Shown piece by piece: positions 32,348-43,627 of a stretch of 64,000 nt of DNA. The translations under genes were made by a program, and so were the position numbers. Where the stretch lies: contig NC_134030.1 in NCBI RefSeq assembly GCF_964204645.1, forward strand, positions 62,001 through 126,000, read 5' to 3'. Below the pieces are notes generated by a model that was given only the letters and a program-made list of their open reading frames with translations, ran no database searches and was not told the DNA's origin. Numbering within the stretch: the stretch's first letter is position 1; the number at the start of each line of letters is the position of its first letter. The DNA is from Tubulanus polymorphus. Lineage: Eukaryota > Nemertea > Palaeonemertea > Tubulaniformes > Tubulanidae.

Positions 32348-32550
32348 AAGAATTGAATAGCAGTTTATTGTTGCTGTTTGATATTGAGATGCAGCTACCA
32401 GCAGCTGCATGTTTGTGTTCGGTACTATATTGTTGCTGTTTGATATTGAGATGCAGCTACCAGCAGCTGCATGTTTGTGTTCGGTACTATATTGTTGCTG
32501 TTTGATATTGAGATGCAGCTACCAGCAGCTGCATGTTTGTGTTCGGTACT
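32348..32550. repeat. 62-bp repeat, 3 copies, GTF2H4 3' flank
   Basis: Three near-identical units containing the palindromic phrase gcagctaccagcagctgc and tgtttgtgttcggtactata. It starts about 120 bp after the stop codon and so lies in the probable 3' UTR. Confidence 0.92.
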
Positions 32551-33830
32551 ATATTGTTGATTTGTATTTGATAACGTGTATATATTGTGTTATATAGGAT
32601 TTACATAAGATTAAAAACTACTGAAAAATAGAAATTGATTGTTTTTAGTTCATTGTGCTGAGAGAGGAAAGAAAATGATAGGAGTAATTTTAACAGGAGA
32701 TCTAGGAACACTCGGTGTAGATGTCTAATCTCTAAAATAATAGAAACATTGAAAGAGTCTATTTGAACAAGTGCCGTATAGTGTTTATACACTGGCAGTG
32801 TGTTACTATAAATAGAAGCGGGGGCGTGTGGGCGCGAAACCACTTCCTGTTATTGTATTTTAGTTGTACTGATACGAGGACATTGACCTAGCAACCTCAT
32901 CAGCAGCAGCAGCTGCAGTAACCGCGGAGTCAGCTGCAGACACTGGGTCAGTGACATCACACACAGCCGCCTGCGCTGATGCCTACATAAACAGTATCTT
33001 AGAACTGATAGTGACGACATACAAGAGTCTGAGTCATCCTCTCGCTCGTCTCTGGTGTAAAACATGTTTCTGTTATTGCGGTTTGGTGCGCGCGTCGCCC
33101 GGGTTCCAGGTCAAATGCCTGAATTCCGGTAAAAACTATTTACTACAAATTACCGCAAGTTTCTCTATAAATAGACGTGAGTAACGTGAATAAATATTTA
33201 AACTAGACGTGACAGTAAACACTTCACACAACTCAATCCGAGATTATATTGTCAGAACCCCTGCTGGCCGCCTGGTGTCCGCGGCCTATAAGCCGCCAGG
33301 TCCCGGTACAGTGACCCAGTACGGAGCCGTTGTCAGCTATCGTGGGGAAGGGGTAGTTTCTCCCTCCCAAGACATTTTGGAACAGTTCTCCTTTTTGCAA
33401 ATATTATTGTAATATCCCAATAGAATTGCCCTTTTTCGGGATTCTCTGCCCCTAGAATCGCTAGTTACGGCTCCGGTTGTTGGTACCCCGTGGTGTTGGT
33501 GTCAGTAGCAGTGACGTGTTTTGAAGTAACAACGGTTTTTGCATAATAAACAGATTTATTTGCATAAAATCGATAAAGAAAAACAGCCACTGAATGGATG
33601 GATCGCTCCAATCCTGCTGATCCTGATGGAGCCGTTGTTGATCTCTTCAAGTGGAGGTCAAGTGCTTTAATAATCCTAACAGTAAACAAAATTCCATACA
33701 TTCCACTCGGTACTAGGCAACACTGGATCAAAACTTACTGTTACAGTCAGAAATAGTTCCGCATCCATCTATATTGATTGTCTGGACAATAAAAAGGGTT
33801 TGTGGGCTTACGGGGCGAAACCTTGATCAC
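32551..33830. other. Intergenic, no gene recognised
   Basis: Short frames only. An ATTAAA-like signal near 32608 could end GTF2H4 transcripts. Some GC-rich patches occur at 33060-33120 and 33250-33310. No splice-framed exon was found. Confidence 0.45.
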
Positions 33831-33836
33831 TTTGCG

Positions 33837-33912
33837 TAACCCTAACCCTAACCCTAACCCTAATTAGGTTCGACCCTAGGCTCCACTGTAACCCTAACCC
33901 TAGGTTAGGGCT
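33837..33912. repeat. Interstitial CCCTAA (telomere-type) repeats
   Basis: Four perfect tandem CCCTAA units and further interrupted ones up to the SINE-like copy. A similar CCCTAA-rich stretch lies beside SINE copy 1 (14630-14675), so the hexamers appear to belong to the element's tail rather than to a former telomere. Confidence 0.8.
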
Positions 33913-33918
33913 GACAGT

Positions 33919-34070
33919 AACCCTAACCCTAGCAGGACCCGAACCTGCTACCTCCAGCATACCAGCCGAGCATGCTAACCACTAGACCATAGACCAGTAG
34001 TGACTGACGGAGTTTGTAAGTTTGTCTGGTCAGGTGTATAGTGACTGGTGACCAGTCAGGTGTGGTTACT
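33919..34070 (-). mobile_element. tRNA-Glu-like SINE, copy 2
   Basis: On the minus strand it has A-box-like TGGTCTAGTGGTTAGCATGC and B-box-like GGTTCGGGTCC, with a TAGGGTTAGGGTTA tail. It also shares the upstream gactggtcaccagtcac segment with copy 1 at 14661-14815. Divergence between the copies is moderate, so insertion is not very recent. Confidence 0.72.
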
Positions 34071-36559
34071 CTGTGTGGTCACTAATACCGCTATCATTCT
34101 CTAATTTATGCAACTTCTAATCTTCTGTTGCTTCTCAAATTCCGATCCAAACTCAGTTATTGCGCCATAAAGATTGTAAAAATCTTGGCTGCACTGAAAA
34201 GTGTTTAATGGCCGTTTTAAACTGATGTAGCGAGTGCCTGGGTCGATTGCAACCGATTCGTTGTAAAATTCAGGTAATATTTCGCAAGAGGCTTTTGTTT
34301 ATCGGCGGGTCACGTGGTCGTTCAGATATTGTTGATATATTTCTAAGAATTTTATAAACCGCAGACTTTTAGAGAGGGCGAACTCGACGTGGTGTAGGCA
34401 GTCTTCACGTCATTAAACATGTTTTAAAAAACTGTTCAATGAACACCTGTTTTTTTTTTCATTTAGTATTGATAAAACTGCACCCTGCCTTACCGACCGT
34501 TTCTCTCCCCCTCTCTCCCCCTCTCCCCTCCCCTCTCCCTCATCAGTAGAAAGGCCCCCTGGTTCACCCAGTGCGGGCAGTGGTTGTCTCCACAAAGATC
34601 TCCGACGATCCTAATGTGACCAACCTCACGAACATCAGACACTAAGGTTCTAGGTGAAGGGACTGGGCCCGGCACCCGGTATCTAAAAACATTGAGGCGA
34701 CTGGGCCCTCAAACCCCTAGGAGGCCTCTGTATGCGGACATATAGAAGCTCAACCCAGTAGCCCTGGTTACGACAGTGCCTCCCCCTTCTACTATTTGAA
34801 ATATAGATCTAGAAATCACCTACAAAATATGCATTAAAAATAATGGCGAGTTTTGAAAAATGTATATCATTCTTATTTGAATGAAATAAACACGTTTTAT
34901 AAATATCATATTGCACTGGTTATAGAATAGACTATAGATCAGCAGGAATTCGAAATATTCAACACTGAATTCCGTTATTTCAAATACTGTTTTTATTGAT
35001 TTTGTGTTTATGGAATCAGTGAGGAATTTCCGTTAACCTTTTATTTAGAAACAGATAATAACGTATAGATCATAATCGTGTACACAAAGGTCAAGGTTGT
35101 TTATACTATCGGTCAACAAATTGTTGGTGACGGATTAAAAATCTGTCTGACCCGAGTTCAAAACCGAAGCAGCTGCCGAGCTGGAATTATGCGGCATCGA
35201 ATCTGAAGAATATTTCTGTAGAAGTTGTTTTGAATCCGGGGTGGACTCAGTTCAATAATTGTGTGACATTCACTTAGTTGAATCAATTGGGATCAAATTG
35301 TAACTCACAACTGTGAAACTGGATCCATCTAGAGAAAGAAACATGAACCTCGTTATAACGTCCTCGGATTCAACGGTTATAAAAAACCTCATTTGTTGCC
35401 CAAATATGAAAATTTCAGTAATTTCGTACTGTTATTGGATGTGATTTTCTAATGCCCCAAAGGTTCCGCTGTGTTCGTCCTAGAGGTTCGTCTTTCGATC
35501 CCCGTTTTTGAACAAATTGGATAAAAAACCGTCTACATTTTCAACAAAACATTTGTATTTCTTTTCAATGTTATTATAAATCTGAAAGTACAATAGATAT
35601 TGTTAAAACTCTATGCGCAGTCGAGCGATCTGTTTTTTACAGTCGCTCTGATTGTATTTCGTCGGTTCGGAATATAATTGATTTTCTATTATGCCACACT
35701 TTTCTTTAAGATTGTTATTTTTAGAAAGTCGGTATTATTTCAAATACAATAAACTAAGAACGGACAATAATAGATCGTGTCGGGGATAGATTCCAGTAGG
35801 AAGTATTTGAACAATAATCTGTTATTGTCTTTTTATACAATGTTTTAGTGATTTATTACAACAACGTTTTAGAAAAATATATTGTTATAAAATTGTTTTG
35901 TTGAGAAGAGAAAGAAATTCAAACAATCTGGCAAATAAAAAACGGGGGCCCGGATTTTATTTTATTGTTTGGTAGAAAAAATATATATATTTGTTCAAGT
36001 TGAATTTATAGATCGATTGTGGAATCCACAGTTCGGGGCCAAGGACTCAGTGGAAATGGATCCAAAAACTCTAGCGTGGATCCAGAGCCATTGGCTGGTT
36101 GAAACTGTGGAACTGGGTCCAGAATTGTGGAACTGTGGAGTCCAGAGCCATTGATTGTTACTCGGATCCTGAATGGAACTGTACTGGTAGAACTTGACAA
36201 GTCCAAGTCTACACAACCGGCCTTGTCTAGCAGACTATTTCAATGTCTCAAGTTGAAATCCGTTTTTCTAATGATTTATAAATATAGAATACGAAATACC
36301 GCGGATCTGATCTTTATAAGTGTTTGAAAAAAAACAACTTTATCGCTTTCCGATAAATCATGAATAAAACTGACTGAGTCTCGGTCCCAGAACGCGACGA
36401 CTGGTCGCCGCCTCTCAAGTAGTGTTAGACTGGTGTCGTGTTTGTATATAATACAGGTTTTATAGTAAGAGAGAGTGATACTTCTATGTAAAACGTTTGA
36501 CTATAGAATAAACATTGATTCCATGAAGTGAGGATATTACAGTTCTCTCCGCTCGCTGT
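34071..36559. other. Intergenic, AT-rich, no gene recognised
   Basis: No coding exon was supported. A CT-rich patch lies at 34501-34545 and a TE-like GC-rich stretch at 34650-34760 (gggcccggcacccgg, ggaggcctctg). Copies of the gtggaactgggtccag motif occur at 36105-36135. Confidence 0.45.
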
Positions 36560-37107
36560 GGTATGTCGCGCCTACCGGCCACTGAGTCATAGGAGCCGAC
36601 ACGCATGCGCAGTAGTAACACGAATCTAGGTCCGCGCACACGCAGCAGGCAGTGGCGCGCGAGGTTTATCTGTGTCATATATATACAAACCGACAACAAC
36701 GCGACTGTTTAGTTTATTAATTACTGTTAAAGAAGAGAGAGAGAGGGAGAGAGAGAGAGCCATTTAATCCTATTGATCTATATATGGAAGTGTTATAGTT
36801 GACAGGACCCTCTCACTGTATCTCGTGGAATCTGGACTCAGATAAAAATATATACACTACGCGACATCGAGAAAATAGAATAAACAGAAACGTTTTTACA
36901 GTAGCAGCTGAAGAGAAGAGAGAAGAGAAGGAGAGAGAGAAGGAGAGAGAGGAGATTTGGTGGAATTCATCAGTAACACTATAGCGTGTCCTATATATAC
37001 GGATCACAACTATACATATATATATATATATATATTAGTCATCACAGTATAAGGACTGATAAAACATTATCAGTTGGAAAACTACTACTACCACTGCTGC
37101 TACTACA

Positions 37108-37140
<33 letters not shown>

Positions 37141-37182
37141 AATAGATGCTGTACCTACTATATCACTACAACTCCTTAAAAG
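36560..37182 (+). promoter_or_regulatory. Probable promoter and 5' UTR exon of the ETS gene
   Basis: A CpG-rich stretch holds an AP-1 site (TGAGTCAT, 36583-36590), an NRF1-like acgcatgcgcag (36601-36612) and a TATA-like catatatataca (36676-36687). About 30-40 bp further is an AT-rich start region, then GA- and CTG-rich leader-like sequence ending in a donor cttaaaag/gtaatt at 37182-37183. The downstream partner would be the acceptor gatttcag at 39982-39989. The assignment to the ETS gene is inferred from orientation and position. Confidence 0.4.
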
Positions 37183-37611
37183 GTAATTAGTCTCTTATTT
37201 ATGAATTACAAACGCGATCTCTGAAAACATGAAACTTTTATGATTTGTAATAATTTTCCTAATTCGAACTTCTTTATATTGTAAAGTGTATTTTTAAATG
37301 TTTGTTTTTGTATCGATTTATTTCATATCGATTGTTGAAAATGTATCGATTTTTTAATTGTCATCTACGTAACAATACAAATCGTGACGTCAAACATTTA
37401 ATCGATATTGTATATTTTGAATATATAGATTTGAATTTCATCGTTACATTTATTTACAAAGTAACAATTCATTTACAAAGTAGAATTTCATTTATATTTT
37501 AACAAAATTACCGTAATCTTTATATTTACAATTACAACTAAAAAATAGTTTTAGGTTGAAATAAAATGATACAATAACGCATAGTAAAATAATAATATCT
37601 AAGCCAGTAAT

Positions 37612-37742
37612 GTACAGGGTAATGTACAGGGTAATGTACAGGGTAATGTACAGGGTAATGTACAGGGTAATGTACAGGGTAATGTACAGGGTAATGTACA
37701 GGGTAATGTACAGGGTAATGTACAGGGTAATGTACAGGGTAG
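37612..37742. repeat. 12-bp minisatellite (aatgtacagggt), about 11 copies
   Basis: Perfect 12-bp units, 110 bp upstream of the CG-rich array. The unit keeps all minus frames open (VHYP, CTLP), which is compositional. Confidence 0.97.
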
Positions 37743-37851
37743 GCGGTCGGCCGGGTCAACTTTTAAACTGAGCAGAAATTGCGAACAAGGTATCAATTAG
37801 TTAGACTAAGTTGTAATTGTAAATGTAACAGATTATTTATCAGAGATACAG

Positions 37852-39098
37852 AGTTTATATATCGAGGAGGCCGGGTATATATCGAGGAGGCCGGGTATAT
37901 ATCGACGAGGCCGGCCGGGTATATATCGAGGAGGCCGGGTATATATCGAGGAGGCCGGGTATATATCGAGGAGGCCGGGTATATATCGAGGAGGCCGGGT
38001 ATATATCGAGGAGGCCGGGTATATATCGAGGAGGCCGGGTATATATCGAGGAGGCCGGCCGGGTATATATCGACGAGGCCGGCCGGGTATATATCGACGA
38101 GGCCGGCCGGGTATATATCGACGAGGCCGGGCGGGTATATATCGACGAGGCCGGGTATATATCGACGAGACCGGGTATATATCGACGAGGCCGGGTATAT
38201 ATCGACGAGACCGGGTATATATCGACGAGGCCGGCCGGGTATATATCGACGAGGCCGGGTATATATCGACGAGACCGGGTATATATCGACGAGGCCGGGT
38301 ATATATCGACGAGACCGGGTATATATCGACGAGGCCGGCCGGGTATATATCGACGAGGCCGGCCGGGTATATATCGACGAGGCCGGGTATATATCGACGA
38401 GACCGGGTATATATCGACGAGGCCGGGTATATATCGACGAGGCCGGGTATATATCGACGAGACCGGGTATATATCGACGAGGCCGGCCGGGTATATATCG
38501 ACGAGGCCGGCCGGGTATATATCGACGAGGCCGGGTATATATCGACGAGACCGGGTATATATCGACGAGGCCGGGTATATATCGACGAGACCGGGTATAT
38601 ATCGACGAGGCCGGCCGGGTATATATCGACGAGGCCGGCCGGGTATATATCGACGAGGCCGGGTATATATCGAGGAGGCCGGGTATATATCGACGAGGCC
38701 GGCCGGGTATATATCGACGAGGCCGGCCGGGTATATATCGACGAGGCCGGCCGGGTATATATCGACGAGGCCGGCCGGGTATATATCGACGAGGCCGGCC
38801 GGGTATATATCGACGAGGCCGGCCGGGTATATATCGACGAGGCCGGCCGGGTATATATCGACGAGGCCGGCCGGGTATATATCGACGAGGCCGGCCGGGT
38901 ATATATCGACGAGGCCGGCCGGGTATATATCGACGAGGCCGGCCGGGTATATATCGACGAGGCCGGCCGGGTATATATCGACGAGGCCGGCCGGGTATAT
39001 ATCGACGAGGCCGGCCGGGTATATATCGACGAGGCCGGCCGGGTATATATCGACGAGGCCGGCCGGGTATATATCGACGAGGCCGGGTATATATGATG
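37852..39098. repeat. 20/24-bp CGGCCGGGTATATAT minisatellite, about 56 copies
   Basis: Units of ggtatatatcgacgaggccg with or without an extra gccg. The left part mixes cgagg/cgacgag/cgagacc variants and short units. The right part (about 38690-39080) is a homogeneous run of 24-bp units. Each unit alternates a TATATAT core with CpG-rich GGCCGGCC. Both strands stay open for over 400 codons because there are no stops in the unit. It lies in the presumed first intron of the ETS gene. Confidence 0.96.
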
Positions 39099-39349
39099 TT
39101 CTGGTTTCACATTCCTATAATTCATATCAGTAATTTATACAAATAATTGAATGATGCGATATTAGTGCACGACTGACTATAGCGGCGGAAGAGAGCGGTC
39201 GGGTTTAACTGGGACACTGTGCACAATAATAATAAACCATCATCTCATAAACCATAATTATATTCTATATCTGACTGAATCAATCCAACCCCTATAAAGT
39301 CATCACGTGTCCACATCGTTCACTGGGCACTCTTTAAAATCTGGAACAC

Positions 39350-39740
39350 GTGGTGGAACTGGGTTCACAACTGTGGAACTGGGTTCAGACATGTGGTATC
39401 GGGTTCAGTGTGGAACTGGGTTCAGAATTGTGGATCCGGAACACTGGAATTGGGTTCAGAACTACGAGACTGGGTTCAGACATGTGGAACTGGGTTCAGA
39501 CATGTGGAACTGGGTTCAGAATTGTGGAAATGGGTTCAGGTGGAACTGGGTTCAGAATTGTGGATCCGGAACAGTGGAACTAGGTCCAGTAAATGAACAG
39601 TGGAACTGGGTTCAGAACTGTGGAACTGTGTCCAGAACTGTGGTACTGGGTTCAGGACTGTGGAACTGAGTCCTGAACTGTGGAACTAGATCCTGTAACT
39701 GTGGAACTGGGTTTAGTGTGGAACTGGGCCCAATTAGTGG
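39350..39740. repeat. Gtggaactgggttcagaa repeats
   Basis: About 20 irregular units of tgtggaactgggttcagaac/at. They share their core with the ZGPAT intron 12 array. Confidence 0.9.
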
Positions 39741-39989
39741 AATTAGGCCCGAGTTGCCGACCTACATTAAAATTTTAATTTTTCGATCCAATTTTTAATG
39801 CCCTACTTCAATCAGCCTACATGTGTTTTGTTTTGCCACGTTTTTATCTTTGTGACGTCATCGATGCTTTGAATCAGATAACGTCGTCGATTGGTTTATC
39901 AGTTGATGACGTCACGAGGTTGGGTTTAATGTGGGCGGAAGTGTCAGACAACCGGAAACTGATGAGGTTACTCGATGTATTGATTTCAG

Positions 39990-41518
39990 ATGATGTTGGA
40001 AATAAACGTCGACACGTTAGCGTTGATGGCTTCATTGTTGAACGCCGGAGACTTCTACCAGGCAACAACGCAAACAACAATGAACTCTTCCTCCATGGCA
40101 ACCACGACAACTACAGAATATACAACAATAGCAGACCCTCCTCCGCCGTCATACGCCGATCACCTAGCAACCAGAGCAATAATCACACCGGAACCAGAAT
40201 TACCGGAACCAGAAATAGAGTATACTGAGAATTTAAAGTTTGCCGACGGGACTCCGTATTTACCGACAACAGGTAAATTATATCTCTACAGTTTATCAGA
40301 CTTTAAGTTTATTCCGAGAAACGATCGAGAGAAGTGAAGAGGTCTGTGAATGAGGGAGATCCCCGCTATTAAATGATATAATCATTCATTCTAGTTATCT
40401 GTTTACAAGTCTATTTAAATATATATTGAGTGTCTGATAACAGACGCGCGCGTGCACCTGCGCGATCACTATCAATCTCTCTCTCTTTCTCTACCATCAT
40501 CAATTATTTACTTATTGTAACAATGCTTCTTTTGTTATTGTCGTTACAGCTTGTTGTCATGGTTACGAGTATAAACGTATCCCGACCGGGTTTGCGCCAA
40601 TTCCCAGAATGCATCCCGCGTTTCACGGTGAGTCTTTGAATCGTGTTTTTCTAATCTCTGCGGAGACTATAGACATATATACAGTCGTGGGTAGTGTTTT
40701 AGGGGGGTTTGACTGGCTGGGTCTCAGCGGGGGGTCAATTCTCAGAACTTCCTATCGTTACTAAAAACCACTGGTGCTACTCACAGCGGCGCATGCGCAG
40801 TTATTGAGTCATAGTGTCAATTATTCTAGGAATATCTCTTATGGTTTAATTTTTTCTAATAACAGTGAGTATGTATATTGTAGGTGGTGGACAGGTTCAA
40901 TTGTGGCAGTTTTTACTGGAATTATTGTCTGATCCAGCGAATAACTCAGAGTGTATCGGTTGGGAAGGATCTGTAGGAGAATTCCGCATGATCGACCCGG
41001 AAGAGGTGGCCAGAAAATGGGGAAAACGTAAAAACAAACCGAACATGAATTACGACAAACTGAGTCGAGCTCTCAGGTATTATTACGATAAGATGATTAT
41101 GAATAAAGTTCATGGGAAGCGATACACTTACAGATTCAACTTCAAGGTTATATTCCCGTCAGCCGCGCAGGCACTGGCAGGTTACTCTAGTAAACCATGC
41201 GGTATCTACCAACCACCGCCGATAGAGGGCGAACAGGTCTACAGAGAGGTCCCGACACCTCCTTCACCTCCGACCTCTACACCTCCTGATTCACCTCCAT
41301 TAGCATTTACACCTCTTAGTGTACCATCGGTCGGTCCGGATACCACTCCACCGCCACCTATCGTCGGGTTCAGCGATAATTGGCCGCAAGTCAAGCCGTA
41401 CGACCCGCCGCCATACCCGGGCACAACAACACCAGGGGGCGCTGCTACTGTCGGTTATAACAGTTATTCGCCATTGTCGGATTTCCAGTATTTGATTTTA
41501 GGACCGCAACACGAATAA
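39990..41518 (+). CDS. ETS-domain transcription factor, ERG/FLI/FEV-like
   Basis: Three exons join in phase: 39990-40272, 40550-40627 and 40884-41518 (331 residues from the ATG at 39990, which directly follows a gatttcag acceptor-like site). Residues 1-94 are Thr/Pro/Ser-rich. Exon 2 encodes [20 protein letters not shown]. The ETS domain begins with [20 protein letters not shown] near residue 121 and continues [20 protein letters not shown] to [20 protein letters not shown] and [11 protein letters not shown]. The two recognition-helix arginines in SRALRYYY are present. [19 protein letters not shown] and KVHGKRY place it nearest ERG, FLI1, FEV and Ets21C. After the domain, [16 protein letters not shown] is longer than the FDFHGIAQAL of ERG/FLI, and the tail is Pro-rich. 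No PNT domain is seen. It should bind GGA(A/T) sites in the nucleus. AATAAA repeats at 41561. Confidence 0.87.
40785..40883 (+). promoter_or_regulatory. Candidate internal promoter and alternative start of the ETS gene
   Basis: Just before the ETS-domain exon, intron 2 carries ggcgcatgcgcag (NRF1-like, 40788-40800) and TGAGTCAT (AP-1, 40805-40812), the same two motifs as in the upstream promoter candidate. An ATG at 40871 reads straight through the splice acceptor, in frame, as [14 protein letters not shown]. An unspliced 5' end here would give a 215-residue ETS-only protein. This is an inference. Confidence 0.35.
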
Positions 41519-43627
41519 AGTATACATCGGTCGAATCCGGATATACTCGGGAATGTCCGGAATAAATAAACATTCACACGAAATTTCGAGTTGAAATTGA
41601 TTTTTGAGACGTCAGAAAATCATCTCAAACATAGATATATAGATATATAAATATATTACCCGGATCAGTTCGATATTGATCCGTACTAGCGTCGGGAATC
41701 ATCGGATAAGTTCGGTAATTTTCGTGATTTTCCGACGACGGTTATTTTGATATTTCTATACGTAAATTCCGCTGGTCGGAAATTTTATTAAAATATTAAA
41801 TATTATATTAATCTTTGTTACTGTATGTTTCCTCTTCGCTGCTATAAATAGATATTTTACTTATTACTTTTTCTCTTTTTATAAAAACGGGGACTAGATA
41901 TCGGTCCAGATTTACAGAGTCTATACTTACAAAGACTGGTTGCCGTATTTATGGCTGCTTTAAATTAGAACTCTCCGAGACCCAACAATCGTTTGTATTC
42001 TCGTAAACAATTTGCCTCAAAGTTATAAATTTGATTGTTGAAAATAGAACAAATTATACTTTTTTGATGTGTGTTCATTGTTAACACAGAATTGTATTTA
42101 AAAAAATGTTGGAATTAATGAATTGAGTGAAATTGTATGAAAATAAATTGTTATAGTTTTGGCCCAAGTTCCATCCGTCATTTAGGGTTTCATCTTTTAG
42201 ATTTAGCTGCTGTGTTATAGCAGGGTACACATTGAATAATGAATTGTAGGCATCCGTTTATTTCTCGTTAATTTTTGATGTAGGTTGAACTTGTTATTCG
42301 TTTTTTTAGAATATCACTTCCTCTAACAAACCATATAATTGTCTATAAACAATGTTGTTGTTGTTGTAATGAGACGACGAGGTTTTTAGTTTGGGTTTCG
42401 GGAGCTCAGTGAGTGTGGTAACAAAACGCTGTTGGTTGGTGCTAAATAAGGCATTAAAAGTGAATACTTGTATTAATTACGGTACAGAATGTTTATCGCT
42501 GGATGAAATGATTATAAATAAAACGGAATTTTTAAGTATGATATTATTTCGTTCTATTCTTGTTTATTGATTAATTTCAGAGTGAAGCGCTTTTATCGAG
42601 ACCGAGTCTATAAAACTTCAGTATAGGTCGTCGGGATCCGGTCCATAAACAACGTGGGGGTCCGCGCGCGCGGTGTCAAAATTCCTAGAAATATTAAAAC
42701 CACTCGAATGTTATATCTATTCCTAGAAATGCCAGGCGTCCTCTCTAGGCGTAGGAGGTACTTTATTGCCAACATAACAGCACTTCATATATCACTAAGT
42801 TTACATGAACCCAATGTGTCGTAGGCAAACTGACCCAAAATAACCACCAGCCACGGGATTCGAACTCAATCGTACCTTTCGGCTGTTCTGTTTCCTCCCT
42901 CCTCCGCGCCGGAGGGACATAGTGATTGATTAATGGAACAGCTGTAAGAAAATGGAAGCCCCGCCCACTTTTGAGGCGAAAAAATAAATCAACGATTTGG
43001 CTATTTTCAGTAGATTATTCAAAATAAGATTTATTTCAACATTATGAATCCAAAACATTGTAGTTTTATATCAAAGATTGACCGTGTTTCAATCAGCTGA
43101 AGTTTGCACTCTTTCTAAACGGAGAGCAACTACTTTAAGTTGTGATAAGGCGCGCGTAGTAATCTATAAAACACTCGCCTGCCGCGGTAAGCAACATGTA
43201 AAACTACAAACTGAATCGACGGATATTGTTTATTATCGGAAATCTGATTCAAAACATAAAATAAATGAGAAATATCGCTAAACTGTGTTGTAGATAATGA
43301 TTCTGATGATAAAACTACTGAAATAAATAGAAAGAATTGACTAATAATCGATATTTCAGTTGATAGTTCTCGTCTTCCAGCGACCATTGTTCCCGGCAAA
43401 ACGCGAATGAAAACATTGAAAGTTTTTGAGAGAATTGAACATCAAATTCACACTGATTTTCAACATGAAACAAGATTAGAATCAACTTGAATAAAACAGA
43501 AGATCGCTATTGATCTGAAGCGTGGATGAGAACAGTTTTATAGAAACGTAAAACAGTTGAAATAACACTTCAAAAACTAATCGGCATCTGAGAAGCAACT
43601 GGTGACGACGGGTGGCTCCGGTACGAG
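41519..43627. other. ETS 3' UTR and intergenic spacer
   Basis: AT-rich. It begins with tandem AATAAA signals (41561-41570), so the ETS mRNA may end close to the stop codon. A B-box-like cacgggattcgaactc lies at 42852-42868 in a TE-like stretch (42720-42900). No further exon was recognised. The last few hundred bases are the presumed promoter of the Cut8-like gene, without a clear TATA box. Confidence 0.45.

Noticed and set aside
37779-39146. Open frames of 455 codons (plus) and 430 codons (minus) over the CG/TATA array
   Set aside because: Both strands are open over the same stop-free repeat. The peptides (GIYRRGRP, SSIYTRPA) are only unit translations.
39821-40228. A 135-codon plus frame overlapping ETS exon 1
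   Set aside because: It ends in a TGA and cannot join the next exon in phase. The alternative frame from 39990 joins exons 2 and 3 perfectly. A coding role for 39821-39989 upstream of the splice acceptor is not excluded but not supported.
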